A stretch of DNA of 64,000 nt from Comamonas terrigena NBRC 13299. GTDB lineage: Bacteria; Pseudomonadota; Gammaproteobacteria; Burkholderiales; Burkholderiaceae_C. The notes beneath the pieces were generated by a model, which saw only the letters and a list, made by a program, of their open reading frames with translations, was not told where the DNA came from and did no database searches. Position 1 is the stretch's first letter. Every line of letters starts with the position of its first letter. Shown here in pieces: positions 1-8,432 of this stretch. A program made the position numbers and the translations under genes. Location: assembly GCF_006740045.1 (NCBI RefSeq), contig NZ_AP019749.1, positions 3,801,001 to 3,865,000 of the forward strand, given 5' to 3'.

Positions 1-38
1 AATCCTTGCTCATGGCGGCAGTGTAAGAGAATCCTTGC

Positions 39-650
39 ATGCCTGAATCCACCGCTTCTTCCGCCCCTGTGGCCCGCTCGCTGATCCTGGGCTCCACCTC
101 GCGCTACCGCCGCGAGCTGCTGGAGCGCCTGCAATACCCTTTCACCACCGCCTCGCCCGATGTGGACGAGACGCCCCGCCCCGGCGAAGCCTCGCGCGAC
201 CTGTCGCTGCGCCTGGCACTGGCCAAGGCCCATGCCGTGGCCCAGCAGCACCCCGAGGCCGTCGTCATCGGCTCCGACCAGGTGGCTGACCTGAACGACC
301 AGCCCTTGGGCAAACCGCTGACACACGAACGCGCCGTGGCCCAGCTGCGCCAGATGCGCGGCCAGACCGTGCGCTTTTACACTGCCCTGGCTGTGGTCTG
401 CCAGGCCACCGGCATGGTGCACAGCGATATCGCCGAGGTGGGCGTGCGCTTTCGCGATCTGACGGACGCCGAGATCGAACGCTATCTGCTGGCCGAAAAA
501 CCGTATGACTGCGCCGGCAGCGCCAAGAGCGAAGGCCTGGGCATCAGCCTGCTGGACGCGATTGACAGCGATGACCCCACCGCGCTGATCGGCCTGCCGC
601 TGATCCGCACCTGCCGCATGCTGCGTGCTGCCGGGCTGGTGCTGCCATGA
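39..650 (+). CDS. Maf-family nucleotide pyrophosphatase (YceF type)
   Basis: This 203-aa protein belongs to the Maf/Ham1-like family, cytoplasmic enzymes that hydrolyse non-canonical or modified NTPs to NMP and pyrophosphate. The N-terminal motif GSTSRYRRELL (residues 18-28) and the VIGSDQVADL segment with its family-typical S-D-Q (79-81) are visible. QVA instead of QT is typical of the YceF subgroup, which prefers m7GTP, so I favour that over the YhdE (dTTP/UTP) type. Length matches the family. The stop overlaps the next gene's start as ATGA, so the two are probably co-transcribed. In E. coli the homologue yceF also sits beside rluC and rne. The left window edge is only 38 bases upstream, so the promoter is not fully visible. 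Confidence 0.93.
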   Translation: MPESTASSAPVARSLILGSTSRYRRELLERLQYPFTTASPDVDETPRPGEASRDLSLRLALAKAHAVAQQHPEAVVIGSDQVADLNDQPLGKPLTHERAVAQLRQMRGQTVRFYTALAVVCQATGMVHSDIAEVGVRFRDLTDAEIERYLLAEKPYDCAGSAKSEGLGISLLDAIDSDDPTALIGLPLIRTCRMLRAAGLVLP

Positions 651-1429
651 GCGCCACCACCACCCCGGGGCGCCTGTATCTGGTGCCCGCCCCCCTGGAT
701 TTTGGCTGCGACAGCCAGAGCCCGCTGACCGACGTGCTGCCCGAGCTGACGCTGCGCACGGCCGCCCGCCTGACCCACTGGGTGAGCGAAAACGCCAAAA
801 GCTGCCGCGCCTACCTGAAGCGGGTGGACGCCCTGTTCCCCCTGGCGGCCCCGCTGCAGTCCCAGGCGATCCAGGAACTCCCGCGGGAAGCCCATAAAAA
901 AGGCGACCACGGCGGCAAGGGCAGTGCCCAGTTTGACGCCAAGGCCCTGCTGGCACCGGCGCTGGCCGGCCACGACATGGGACTGGTCAGCGAAGCCGGC
1001 ATGCCAGCCGTGGCCGACCCTGGCAGCTCCATCGTGCGCGCCGCCCACGACCTGGGCATCACCGTGGTGCCGCTGATCGGCCCGGTGTCGCTGCTGCTGA
1101 GCCTGGCCGCCAGCGGCCTGAACGGCCAGAACTTTGCCTTTGTGGGCTACCTGCCCCAGGATGCCGCGCCACGCGCCCAGCGCATCAAGGAACTGGAGGG
1201 CCTGAGCCAGCGCCTGAACCAGGCCCAGCTGTTCATCGAAACCCCCTACCGCAACCCCGCCCTGTGGCAGGCCTTGCTGCAGAGTCTGCAGCCCGCCACC
1301 CGCCTGGTGGTGGCCAGCGGCCTGACGCTGGAGAGCGCCAGCGTGCAGTCCAAAACCGTGCGCGACTGGAAAAAGCTGGACCGCGTGCCCGACAAGCACA
1401 CCCCGGTGGTGTTTGCCCTGGGGCAATAG
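647..1429 (+). CDS. SAM-dependent methyltransferase, RsmI-like (tetrapyrrole methylase fold)
   Basis: This 260-aa protein is related to RsmI, which 2'-O-methylates C1402 of 16S rRNA. The stretch SEAGMPAVADPGSSIVRAA (about 115-133) corresponds to the conserved SDAGTP..DPG segment of the tetrapyrrole-methylase fold, and IGPVSLLLSLAASG matches the following loop. The N-terminus (LYLVPAPLDFG) departs from canonical RsmI and the protein is shorter than the usual 280-290 aa. It is therefore probably the divergent second RsmI-like paralogue found in betaproteobacteria, and its substrate is uncertain. It overlaps the maf stop by 4 bases. Its own TAG stop lies inside the first unit of a GCAATAG heptamer array. 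Confidence 0.85.
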   Translation: MSATTTPGRLYLVPAPLDFGCDSQSPLTDVLPELTLRTAARLTHWVSENAKSCRAYLKRVDALFPLAAPLQSQAIQELPREAHKKGDHGGKGSAQFDAKALLAPALAGHDMGLVSEAGMPAVADPGSSIVRAAHDLGITVVPLIGPVSLLLSLAASGLNGQNFAFVGYLPQDAAPRAQRIKELEGLSQRLNQAQLFIETPYRNPALWQALLQSLQPATRLVVASGLTLESASVQSKTVRDWKKLDRVPDKHTPVVFALGQ

Positions 1430-1450
1430 GCAATAGGCAATAAGCAATAG
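1423..1450 (+). repeat. Tandem heptamer repeat (GCAATAG)x4 across a stop codon
   Basis: Four consecutive 7-base units run GCAATAG, GCAATAG, GCAATAA, GCAATAG. The first unit contains the TAG stop (1427-1429) of the RsmI-like gene. Directly after the array is a GGCGGC-gca-GCCGCC hairpin (1450-1464), and further on TTTCCAGGC-acgat-GCCTGGAAA (1504-1512/1518-1526). The array is short enough to change by slippage, but because the stop is in unit one, gain or loss of a unit should not alter the protein. Confidence 0.9.
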
Positions 1451-1588
1451 GCGGCGCAGCCGCCCCCAGAAACACCAAGCGCCTTCCGCCTGCTGCACAG
1501 GAATTTCCAGGCACGATGCCTGGAAACCTTGGCAGACGGCGCTGAAGGCGCTTCTGTATTGAAAGGGGATTGAAGCGGGCTTGGGCTG
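1430..1588. other. Convergent intergenic spacer with stacked hairpins
   Basis: This is the gap between the convergent methyltransferase and S49 peptidase genes. It holds the rest of the heptamer array, the 6-bp GGCGGC/GCCGCC hairpin and the 9-bp TTTCCAGGC/GCCTGGAAA hairpin. No run of T follows either stem, so they are not classic intrinsic terminators. I see no gene here. Confidence 0.6.
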
Positions 1589-2647
1589 TCAGCGGATGGC
1601 CGGCGCCATGCCGCGCACCGCACTCACCGCACCACCGCCAATGGCGGCGCCAAAGCGCTTGGCCAGACGTTCGGCAATGTTGTCGCGGCGCGTGTAGTCG
1701 ATCACCTCTTCGGCCTTGACGATCTCGCGCGCCACATAGTCCAGGCTGCCCAGCTTGTCGGCCAGTCCCAGGTCAATGGCTTGCTGGCCGGTCCAGAACA
1801 GGCCGCTGAAGGTCTCATCGGTCACCTTCAGGCGGTCACCGCGCCCGCGCTTGACCACGTCGATGAACTGCTGGTGGATCTGGCCCAGCATGGTTTCCGC
1901 AAACCCGCGCTGCTTCTCGGTCAGCGGGCTGAAGGGGTCGAGGAAGCCCTTGTTCTCGCCTGCCGTCAGCAGGCGGCGCTCCACACCGACCTTCTGCATC
2001 ACTTCGGTGAAACCGAAGCCGTCCATCAGCACGCCGATGCTGCCGACGATGCTGGCCTTGTCGACAAAAATCTCATCCGCCGCCGAGGCGATGTAGTAGG
2101 CCGCCGAAGCGCAGCTTTCCTCGACCACCGCGTAAATCGGCTTCTGGTGGATGGCCTTGAGGCGCACGATCTCGTCGGTGATCATGCCGGCCTGCACCGG
2201 ACTGCCGCCCGGCGAGTTGATCAGCAGCACCAGAGCCTGGGCACCCTGGTCCTCCAGCGCGCTGCGCATGGCGGCGATGACGAATTCGGCACTGGCGTCG
2301 GCCCCCGAGGCGATTTCACCCTTGATATCCACCACGGCGGTGTGCGGACCGGACACGGCGGCCGTCGACACCTCCTTGGACAGCAGCGCCCACAGCAGTG
2401 CCAGCCCCAGAATCAGCCAGGAAAAGCGCCAGAACAGGCGCCAGCGGCGGGCGCTGCGCTGCTCGTTGAGCGAGGCAAAGGCCAGCTTTTCCAGCAGATC
2501 GCGCTCCCAGCCCGGTGGCTGGGCCTGGGCTGCCGCAGCGGATGCGGTCGGCATCTCGGGGACGGCAGCGCGCGCCCACAGGTCTTGGCCGGGCAGTGCG
2601 GAAGAAGGGTCGGAACCCGGTGTACCGGGCGTCTGCGGTGAACTCAT
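1589..2647 (-). CDS. sppA: S49-family signal peptide peptidase (SppA-like)
   Basis: This 352-aa inner-membrane protease should degrade signal peptides and other membrane-embedded fragments on the periplasmic side. A proline/alanine-rich cytoplasmic tail of about 65 residues precedes one membrane helix (about 71-89). The catalytic domain carries the nucleophile Ser181 in ESCASAAYY and the general-base Lys233 in TAGENKG, the Ser/Lys dyad of short SppA proteins. INSPGGSP (143-150) is the oxyanion-side loop. The length corresponds to the single-domain form, not the 600-aa tandem form of E. coli. It starts one base after the Rieske gene's stop (TGAGATG), with no good Shine-Dalgarno sequence, so translation is probably coupled. 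It is the last gene of the rluC-HAD-Rieske-sppA run. Confidence 0.92.
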   Translation of the reverse strand: MSSPQTPGTPGSDPSSALPGQDLWARAAVPEMPTASAAAAQAQPPGWERDLLEKLAFASLNEQRSARRWRLFWRFSWLILGLALLWALLSKEVSTAAVSGPHTAVVDIKGEIASGADASAEFVIAAMRSALEDQGAQALVLLINSPGGSPVQAGMITDEIVRLKAIHQKPIYAVVEESCASAAYYIASAADEIFVDKASIVGSIGVLMDGFGFTEVMQKVGVERRLLTAGENKGFLDPFSPLTEKQRGFAETMLGQIHQQFIDVVKRGRGDRLKVTDETFSGLFWTGQQAIDLGLADKLGSLDYVAREIVKAEEVIDYTRRDNIAERLAKRFGAAIGGGAVSAVRGMAPAIR

Positions 2648-2648
2648 C

Positions 2649-3029
2649 TCAAAACTCGATAGGTTGCAGGTTGTGGGCAGTATGCCAGTGCACCACCCCG
2701 TCGCTCTCGCTCAGTGCGATCGGCACCAGACGGCCCCCGCGGCAGGGCCCACCCGCGCACAGCCCGGTATGGGGTTCATACACCGCGCCATGGGTGGAGC
2801 ACAGCAGCCATTCGCCACTGTCGTCGAGAAAGCGGTCGGCCTCATGGTCCATTTCCATGGGGATGTGGGCACAGCGGTTCAGATAGCCATAGACCACGCC
2901 GTTGTAACGAATCGCAAAACCTCGGCAGGTCTGTCCCGAAAAAACCACATCAAACGACACCCCGCGCCCCCGCTCCTGCAGATCGGTGCTGGCGCACAGG
3001 GCAATGGCAGTGTCGGGCGGCAGGGTCAT
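2649..3029 (-). CDS. Rieske [2Fe-2S] domain protein
   Basis: This 126-aa soluble protein consists of little more than a Rieske domain. The cluster ligands are visible as C53-x-H55 (NRCAHIPME) and C77-x-x-H80 (LLCSTHGAVY), followed by the usual G-x-C region. There is no signal peptide or membrane helix. It is therefore more like a ferredoxin subunit of a dioxygenase or a NirD-type protein than the cytochrome bc1 Rieske subunit. It lies between a HAD phosphatase and sppA, an order that recurs in Burkholderiales but does not reveal its electron-transfer partner. The physiological role is unknown. Confidence 0.88.
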   Translation of the reverse strand: MTLPPDTAIALCASTDLQERGRGVSFDVVFSGQTCRGFAIRYNGVVYGYLNRCAHIPMEMDHEADRFLDDSGEWLLCSTHGAVYEPHTGLCAGGPCRGGRLVPIALSESDGVVHWHTAHNLQPIEF

Positions 3030-3056
3030 GCCGCCACTATAGGGACAAAGCTGGCA

Positions 3057-3737
3057 TCAGGCGTGGGCCAGCAGCCAGGCGTGCAGATCCGCTACCGTCT
3101 GCGCGACATGCAAGGGCCCCAGGGGCGCAAAGCCTTCGCTGCCGTGGGCGCCATAGGCCACCGCCAGGCTGGCACAGCCGGCGTTGCGGGCCATTTCCAG
3201 GTCGTGCGTGGTATCGCCAATCATCAGCAGCCGGTCCGGCGCCACCCCGAATTCGGCCATCAGCTCCTGCAGCATCAGGGGGTGGGGCTTGCCGGCCGTT
3301 TCATCGGCCGTGCGCGAGCCATCGAACACACCTTTCAGATCCACCGTGGCCAGGGCCTCGTTCAGCCCCCTGCGGCTCTTGCCCGTGGCCACGGCCAGCC
3401 AGTGGTGGCGCTCCCGCAGCGCCTGCAGCAGGGGCAGCACACCATCGAACAACGTCACCTGCTCCTGTTGCTGCAGATAGTGGTAGCGGTAGCGGTTGGC
3501 CAGCTCCGGGTATTTGTCCTGCGGCACATCGGGCGCCGCATGGGCCAGCGCTGGCATCAGCGCCATCCCGATCACATAGGACGCCTGGGCGTCCGACGGC
3601 ACCGTCCCCCCCACATCGCGCACCGCAGCCTGGATGCTGCGGGTGATGGCGGCGGTGGAGTCGAACAAGGTGCCATCCCAGTCGAAGGCAATCAGATCAA
3701 AGCGGCGGGGCCGCACGGAAGAATCCACAGTGCTCAT
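3057..3737 (-). CDS. HAD-superfamily hydrolase, phosphoglycolate phosphatase-like
   Basis: This 226-aa protein is a HAD phosphatase. Motif I is FDWDGTLFDS, with nucleophile D19 and acid/base D21. Motif II is the ATGKS stretch near 117-121, the Lys of motif III is around K150, and motif IV is GDTTHD (174-179). The helical cap between about 30 and 95 is the Gph/YjjG type. It probably dephosphorylates a small phosphometabolite such as 2-phosphoglycolate, but the substrate cannot be read from the sequence. It starts 8 bases after the rluC stop and should be in the same transcript. Confidence 0.9.
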   Translation of the reverse strand: MSTVDSSVRPRRFDLIAFDWDGTLFDSTAAITRSIQAAVRDVGGTVPSDAQASYVIGMALMPALAHAAPDVPQDKYPELANRYRYHYLQQQEQVTLFDGVLPLLQALRERHHWLAVATGKSRRGLNEALATVDLKGVFDGSRTADETAGKPHPLMLQELMAEFGVAPDRLLMIGDTTHDLEMARNAGCASLAVAYGAHGSEGFAPLGPLHVAQTVADLHAWLLAHA

Positions 3738-3745
3738 GCGTGCTT

Positions 3746-4750
3746 TCAGGCCACAAACTCGGCCAGCTCTTCGGGCAATTCTGCCCGCAACTCGATGCGC
3801 TCGTCGGTGGCCGGGTGGTTGAACTGCAGCCGCCAGGCATGCAGGAACATGCGTTTGAGCCCCTGCTTGGGCAGACGGCGATTCAGATCGAAGTCCCCGT
3901 ATTTCTCATCCCCCACGATGCCGTGGCCTTGCGAGGCCAGGTGCACCCGGATCTGGTGGGTACGACCGGTCTTGATGGTCACTTCCAGCAAGCTCATGGC
4001 CGGCAGGCCCTGCAGGCTGCGTGCCTCGAGCTGGCTGCGCACCTTGACCAGGGTCAGCGCCCGCATGGCATCCGGATCGTCGACCGTGGTGGTGCGCACG
4101 CGGCGCTCGCCATCCGGCAACAGGTATTTGCGCAGCGGGGTGTCAATCACCTTCTTGTTGCCCGGCCAGCTGCCCGCCACCAGGGCCAGGTAGGTCTTGC
4201 CGGTTTCGCGTTCCCGGAACTGGTCTTGCAGCTTGGTCAGCGCCGAGCGCTTCTTGGCCACCAGCAAGATGCCCGAGGTTTCGCGATCCAAGCGGTGCAC
4301 CAACTCCAAAAACTTGGCCTCCGGCCGGGCCTGGCGCAATTGCTCGATCACGCCAAAACTGACGCCCGAGCCGCCGTGCACGGCCACGCCGGCCGGCTTG
4401 TCGATGGCGATCAGGTGCTCGTCTTCCAGCAGGATGGGAAATTCCCGTGCCGGTGCCGGGCGCTCGGCCTTTTCCTGCACCTTGTCGGACACGCGCACCG
4501 GTGGCAGCCGCACCACATCCCCCGTCTGCACCCGTGTATCGGCCGCACAACGGCCCTTGTTGATGCGGACCTCGCCGCTGCGAATGATGCGGTAGACATG
4601 GGTCTTGGGCACGCCTTTGAGGTGGCGCATCAGGAAGTTGTCCAGACGCTGGCCTGCCGATTCCTCGTCGACCTCGATCAGTCGCACGGCCGCCTGTACT
4701 TGCTGTGGGGAACGGTCGGTGGCCGGTTTGCCCTCTATAATGTGTTTCAC
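3746..4750 (-). CDS. rluC: 23S rRNA pseudouridine synthase RluC
   Basis: This 334-aa enzyme isomerises uridines of 23S rRNA (955, 2504 and 2580 in E. coli) to pseudouridine. An N-terminal S4 RNA-binding domain (about 33-85, GQRLDNFLMRHL) precedes the catalytic domain. The active-site motif is LVHRLDRETSG, with catalytic D155, and KTGRTHQIRVHL near the C-terminus is the family signature. It is divergent from rne across a 601-bp gap, as in E. coli, which supports RluC over RluD. The promoter for the rluC-HAD-Rieske-sppA run must lie in that gap, probably just right of 4750. Confidence 0.95.
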   Translation of the reverse strand: MKHIIEGKPATDRSPQQVQAAVRLIEVDEESAGQRLDNFLMRHLKGVPKTHVYRIIRSGEVRINKGRCAADTRVQTGDVVRLPPVRVSDKVQEKAERPAPAREFPILLEDEHLIAIDKPAGVAVHGGSGVSFGVIEQLRQARPEAKFLELVHRLDRETSGILLVAKKRSALTKLQDQFRERETGKTYLALVAGSWPGNKKVIDTPLRKYLLPDGERRVRTTTVDDPDAMRALTLVKVRSQLEARSLQGLPAMSLLEVTIKTGRTHQIRVHLASQGHGIVGDEKYGDFDLNRRLPKQGLKRMFLHAWRLQFNHPATDERIELRAELPEELAEFVA

Positions 4751-5351
4751 CTGCGCGACTTATTTATAAGTGGTTGATTTTGATGGAGTTTAGTCCAGCC
4801 AGCCATTTCCCCCGTGCAGGAAGGTCGATGCCACAGGTGTCGCGCCCATGATTTCCAGGCTGACAGGCCTGACGGAGTGGCGCACCACCTGGCTGGTTGA
4901 CGCATTGAAACACTGAACGGAATCTTCACGCTGGTGGTGCTGTTTGGAGCACGGTGCTCTGCACACCACCCGCCGATTAAACGTATAGCGAGCATGTGGG
5001 CTTTTCTTTCCTGGCTGGTGAGCATCACGCAACGGCACGTGCCGGTGCGGAGCGTTGCTGCCCCCGTGAAAAGCCGCCCACCGTCTTTTGTCGCCTCTGG
5101 CTCGGACCGCACACAGCGGCCGCTGCTGTATGCGCGTCTCGCTCCCTGCCCCCTGCCCTTGCCACCTTTGCTGACCTGATTCGGCACAGTTGCAACCAGG
5201 CCTCAGGCGATTCCCTTCCTTTTCGTTTCGGCGCGTCAGTCAGGTATCACGGCTCCAGCAGAGCCTGTCTTTGATTGCAAAAAATCAGGGGCGTCGCGGT
5301 GAAGCAGCGTATCGCTGCCACTGCCCGCCCCTCACGAAAAGGAAACGCATC
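4751..5351 (+). promoter_or_regulatory. rluC/rne divergent region and long structured rne leader
   Basis: There is no gene in these 601 bases. Possible RNA structures include a compound hairpin at 4933-4970 (outer GGTGG/CCACC, inner GAGCA/TGCTC), a GCAACG/CGTTGC stem (5029-5034/5053-5058) and GCAGCG-tat-CGCTGC (5304-5318) about 34 bases before the start codon. In E. coli the rne mRNA has a 361-nt leader through which RNase E limits its own synthesis, and a long structured leader here fits the same idea. A TATAAT hexamer at 4736-4741 has no clear -35 partner. AT-rich sequence at 4758-4785 is another possible promoter site. Confidence 0.6.
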
Positions 5352-8300
5352 ATGAAACGGATGCTGATTAACGCGACGCAGCCTGAAGAACGCCGCCTGG
5401 CCATTGTGGACGGCCAGAAACTGCTCGACTACGAGATCGAGATCGAAGGCCGCGAACAGCGCAAGGGCAATATCTACAAGGCCGTTGTCACCCGCGTCGA
5501 ACCCTCCCTGGAAGCCTGCTTCGTGGACTACGGTGAAGACCGCCACGGCTTCCTGCCCTTCAAGGAAATCTCCAAGCAGTACTTTGCCGAAGGCGTATCG
5601 CCCAGCCAGGCCCGCATCAACGATGTGATCCGTGAAGGCCAGGAACTGATCGTCCAGGTCGAAAAGGAAGAGCGCGGCAACAAGGGCGCCGCCCTGACCA
5701 CCTTCATCTCGCTGGCCGGCCGCTATGTGGTGCTGATGCCCAACAACCCCCGTGGCGGTGGCGTGTCGCGCCGCATCGAGGGCGATGACCGGGCCGAGCT
5801 CAAGGAAGCCATGGACCAGCTCGAGTACCCCAAGGGTATGTCGATCATTGCGCGCACCGCCGGCATCGGCCGCACCGCGCCCGAGCTGCAGTGGGACCTG
5901 AACTACCTGCTCAAGCTGTGGAGCGCCGTCGACGGCGCCGCCAAGTCGGGCAAGGGCGCTTTCCTGATCTACCAGGAATCCAGCCTGGTGATCCGCGCCA
6001 TCCGTGACTATTTCAACAATGACATCGGCGACATCCTGATCGACACCGATGACATTTACGAGCAGGCCCAGCAGTTCATGGCCCACGTGATGCCGGAACA
6101 TGCCGCCCGCGTGAAGCGCTACCGCGACGACGCGCCGCTGTTCAGCCGCTTCCAGATCGAGCACCAGATCGAATCGGCCTACTCGCGCACCGTGCAGCTG
6201 CCTTCCGGTGGCGCCATCGTCATCGACCACACCGAAGCACTGGTGTCGGTGGACGTGAACTCGGCCCGCGCCATCAAGGGCGGCGACATCGAAGAAACCG
6301 CGACCCGCACCAACCTGGAAGCCGCCGACGAAGTGGCCCGCCAGATGCGACTGCGCGACCTGGGCGGTCTGATCGTGATCGACTTCATCGACATGGAAGA
6401 GTCGAAGAACCGCCGCGAAGTGGAAAACCGCCTGCGCGACGCCCTGCGCCAGGACCGTGCCCGCGTCCAGTTCGGCACCATCAGCAAGTTCGGCCTGATG
6501 GAAATGAGCCGCCAGCGCCTGAAGCCCGCCCTGAGCGAAGGTGCCCACATCAACTGCCCGCGCTGCAGCGGTTCCGGCCATATCCGCGACACCGAAAGCT
6601 CGGCGCTGCAGATTCTGCGCATCATCCAGGAAGAGTCCATGAAGGACAACACGGCCGCCGTGCACTGCCAGGTGCCTGTGGAAGTGGCCTCCTTCCTGCT
6701 GAACGAAAAGCGCACCGAAATCACCAAGATCGAGCTCAAGCAACGCGTGTCGGTGATGCTCGTCCCCAACAAGACGCTGGAGACGCCGCACTACAAGCTG
6801 GACCGCCTGAAGCACGACGACGCGCGCCTGGAAGACCTGGACTCCAGCTACAAGCTGGCCGATGTGGTGGAAGACCAGACCAAGGTCACCCGCCGCTCGC
6901 AAGAGCCCACCAACAAGCAGACCCCCATCATCAAGGGCGTGCTGCCCGATGTGCCGGCACCGGTGGCCGAACCCCGCGCCCCCGCTGCCAGCCGCACCGC
7001 AGCCGCAGGCCAGCGCCCGGCTGCTGCCGCGGCAGCGCCAGCGGCCAAGCCCGAAGTGCGCGAGCAAGGCTTCTTCTCCTGGCTCAAGAGCCTGTTCGGT
7101 TTTGGCGCTCCGGCAGCCCAACCGGCCACGGAAGCCGCCCCGGCCGCCAAGCCCGAAGGCCAGCGTGAGCCCCGCCGCGACGGTCGCACCGGCGAAGGCC
7201 GTGGCCGCCGCAACGAACGCGGTGGCAACCGTGGCGAACGCGGTGAACGCAGCGAAGCCGGTGAAGGCCGTGGCGAGCGCAACGGCAATGGCAACGGCCG
7301 CCGCAACGAACGCAACGGCGAAGCCCGTGCCAACCGCCCGCAGGACGGAGAGCGCACCGAGCGCGCACCGCGCCGCGAACGCGGTGAGCGTGCAGAACGT
7401 GGCGAACGCCGCGATGCCGAGCAACGCCTGTCGGCCCAGGAAGGTGCTGCGCAGAACCTGGTCGAAGGCGTGAGCCTGGAAGCCGGTGCCGAGCCCGCAC
7501 GCAGCGAACGCGGCCCCCGCCGCGAACGTGGTGAGCGTGGCGAAGGCCGCCAGCGTGGCGAGCGCGCAGAACGCGGCGAAGGCCGCCGCGAACGCGCCCC
7601 GGCTGTGGCCCCTGAAGCCTCTGCCGCCGACGTGCTGGACAACGCTGCCACCGCCGTGCCGCAAGATGGCGAGCCCTCGGCCGCCGCGGTGGGCGAGGAC
7701 GGCGCACCACGCCAACGCCGCTCGCGTGACCGCTATGGCCGCGACCGCCGTGGCCGTGGCCGCGATGCCGCCGCCGAAGGCGAAGTGAGCGAAGAGGCCG
7801 AAGCCGCAGTTGCAGCCCAGCCTCTGACCGAGGAAGCCCCGCAGGTCGAATCCGCCGCCCCCGTGGATGCCGCCGCTGACGACTCCGCTCCGGCCCGCCG
7901 CAGCTACTTCGAACGCGCTGCTGCACCTGCTGCTGCGGCCGTCGATGCGGTGGAGAACGTGGCCGAAGCTGCCGCACCGGTCGAGACCGCTGCTGCACCG
8001 ACCACACCGGCCGCCGCGCCCGTGGTCGCAGCCGCACCCGTGGCGGCTCCGGCACCGGTGGCAGCGCCTGTGGTGGCGGCCGAACCGGCCAGCCGCATGC
8101 CCCGCATCGGCCAGTACCAGCTGCCGCTGGATACGCTGCAGCAGATTGCAGCAGCCTCGGGTCTGCAGTGGATCAACTCCGATGCCGACAAGATCGCTGC
8201 CGTGCAGGCGGCCATCGCGGCCGAGCCCAAGCCCGTGCACGTTCCGCGCGAGCGGCCGCCGGTGGTGGTGCTCGACGAGGGTCCGCTGATCCTGGTCGAG

Positions 8301-8366
8301 ACCCGCAAAGACCTGGCGGCCATGACGCTGCCGTTTGAACGCGAAGACAGCGCCACCGCTGCCTGA
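5352..8366 (+). CDS. rne: Ribonuclease E
   Basis: This 1004-aa protein is the endonuclease that organises the RNA degradosome and processes rRNA and tRNA precursors. I place the start at MKRMLINATQPEERRLAIVDG, the canonical RNase E N-terminus, although the frame is open upstream to 5190. The S1 domain follows (about 35-120). DNase-I-like active-site residues lie around VIDFIDMEESKNRREVE, and the Zn-link CPRCSGSG lies near 402-409. After about residue 520 comes a long scaffold. It has an amphipathic membrane-anchor candidate (GFFSWLKSLFGFG, near 573-585), an Arg/Glu/Gly-rich low-complexity region (about 600-820), an Ala/Pro/Val linker and a conserved terminal microdomain starting IGQYQLPLDTLQQIA. 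Confidence 0.97.
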   Translation: MKRMLINATQPEERRLAIVDGQKLLDYEIEIEGREQRKGNIYKAVVTRVEPSLEACFVDYGEDRHGFLPFKEISKQYFAEGVSPSQARINDVIREGQELIVQVEKEERGNKGAALTTFISLAGRYVVLMPNNPRGGGVSRRIEGDDRAELKEAMDQLEYPKGMSIIARTAGIGRTAPELQWDLNYLLKLWSAVDGAAKSGKGAFLIYQESSLVIRAIRDYFNNDIGDILIDTDDIYEQAQQFMAHVMPEHAARVKRYRDDAPLFSRFQIEHQIESAYSRTVQLPSGGAIVIDHTEALVSVDVNSARAIKGGDIEETATRTNLEAADEVARQMRLRDLGGLIVIDFIDMEESKNRREVENRLRDALRQDRARVQFGTISKFGLMEMSRQRLKPALSEGAHINCPRCSGSGHIRDTESSALQILRIIQEESMKDNTAAVHCQVPVEVASFLLNEKRTEITKIELKQRVSVMLVPNKTLETPHYKLDRLKHDDARLEDLDSSYKLADVVEDQTKVTRRSQEPTNKQTPIIKGVLPDVPAPVAEPRAPAASRTAAAGQRPAAAAAAPAAKPEVREQGFFSWLKSLFGFGAPAAQPATEAAPAAKPEGQREPRRDGRTGEGRGRRNERGGNRGERGERSEAGEGRGERNGNGNGRRNERNGEARANRPQDGERTERAPRRERGERAERGERRDAEQRLSAQEGAAQNLVEGVSLEAGAEPARSERGPRRERGERGEGRQRGERAERGEGRRERAPAVAPEASAADVLDNAATAVPQDGEPSAAAVGEDGAPRQRRSRDRYGRDRRGRGRDAAAEGEVSEEAEAAVAAQPLTEEAPQVESAAPVDAAADDSAPARRSYFERAAAPAAAAVDAVENVAEAAAPVETAAAPTTPAAAPVVAAAPVAAPAPVAAPVVAAEPASRMPRIGQYQLPLDTLQQIAAASGLQWINSDADKIAAVQAAIAAEPKPVHVPRERPPVVVLDEGPLILVETRKDLAAMTLPFEREDSATAA
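7160..7760 (+). repeat. Arg/Glu/Gly low-complexity repeat tract inside rne
   Basis: Degenerate reiterations of codons for GER, RGER and NGR occupy this part of rne, for example GERGERSEAGEGRGERNG. They encode a highly charged disordered scaffold that in RNase E homologues binds RNA and partner proteins. The tract is prone to length variation between strains. On the opposite strand it keeps a very long meaningless frame open. Confidence 0.8.
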
Positions 8367-8380
8367 TCGCACCGCAAGAC

Positions 8381-8406
8381 AACAGGGGCCCATGTGGCCC
8401 CTGTTT
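8381..8406 (+). terminator. Intrinsic terminator after rne
   Basis: A 10-bp perfect stem, AACAGGGGCC (8381-8390) with GGCCCCTGTT (8396-8405), has a 5-base loop and begins 15 bases after the rne stop. Only three T residues follow, so termination may be incomplete. The yaaA start codon lies 27 bases further on. Confidence 0.65.
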
Positions 8407-8432
8407 GCACTCCAGCCTCCGTTTTGTTTGCC

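Noticed and set aside
1..38. A direct repeat AATCCTTGC (1-9 and 30-38) as an operator of the maf gene
   Set aside because: It is only 9 bases long and cut by the window edge, so it cannot be judged.
4736..4741. A perfect TATAAT as the rne promoter
   Set aside because: No acceptable -35 lies 16-18 bases upstream and it sits within the rluC start region, so it is noted only as a candidate.
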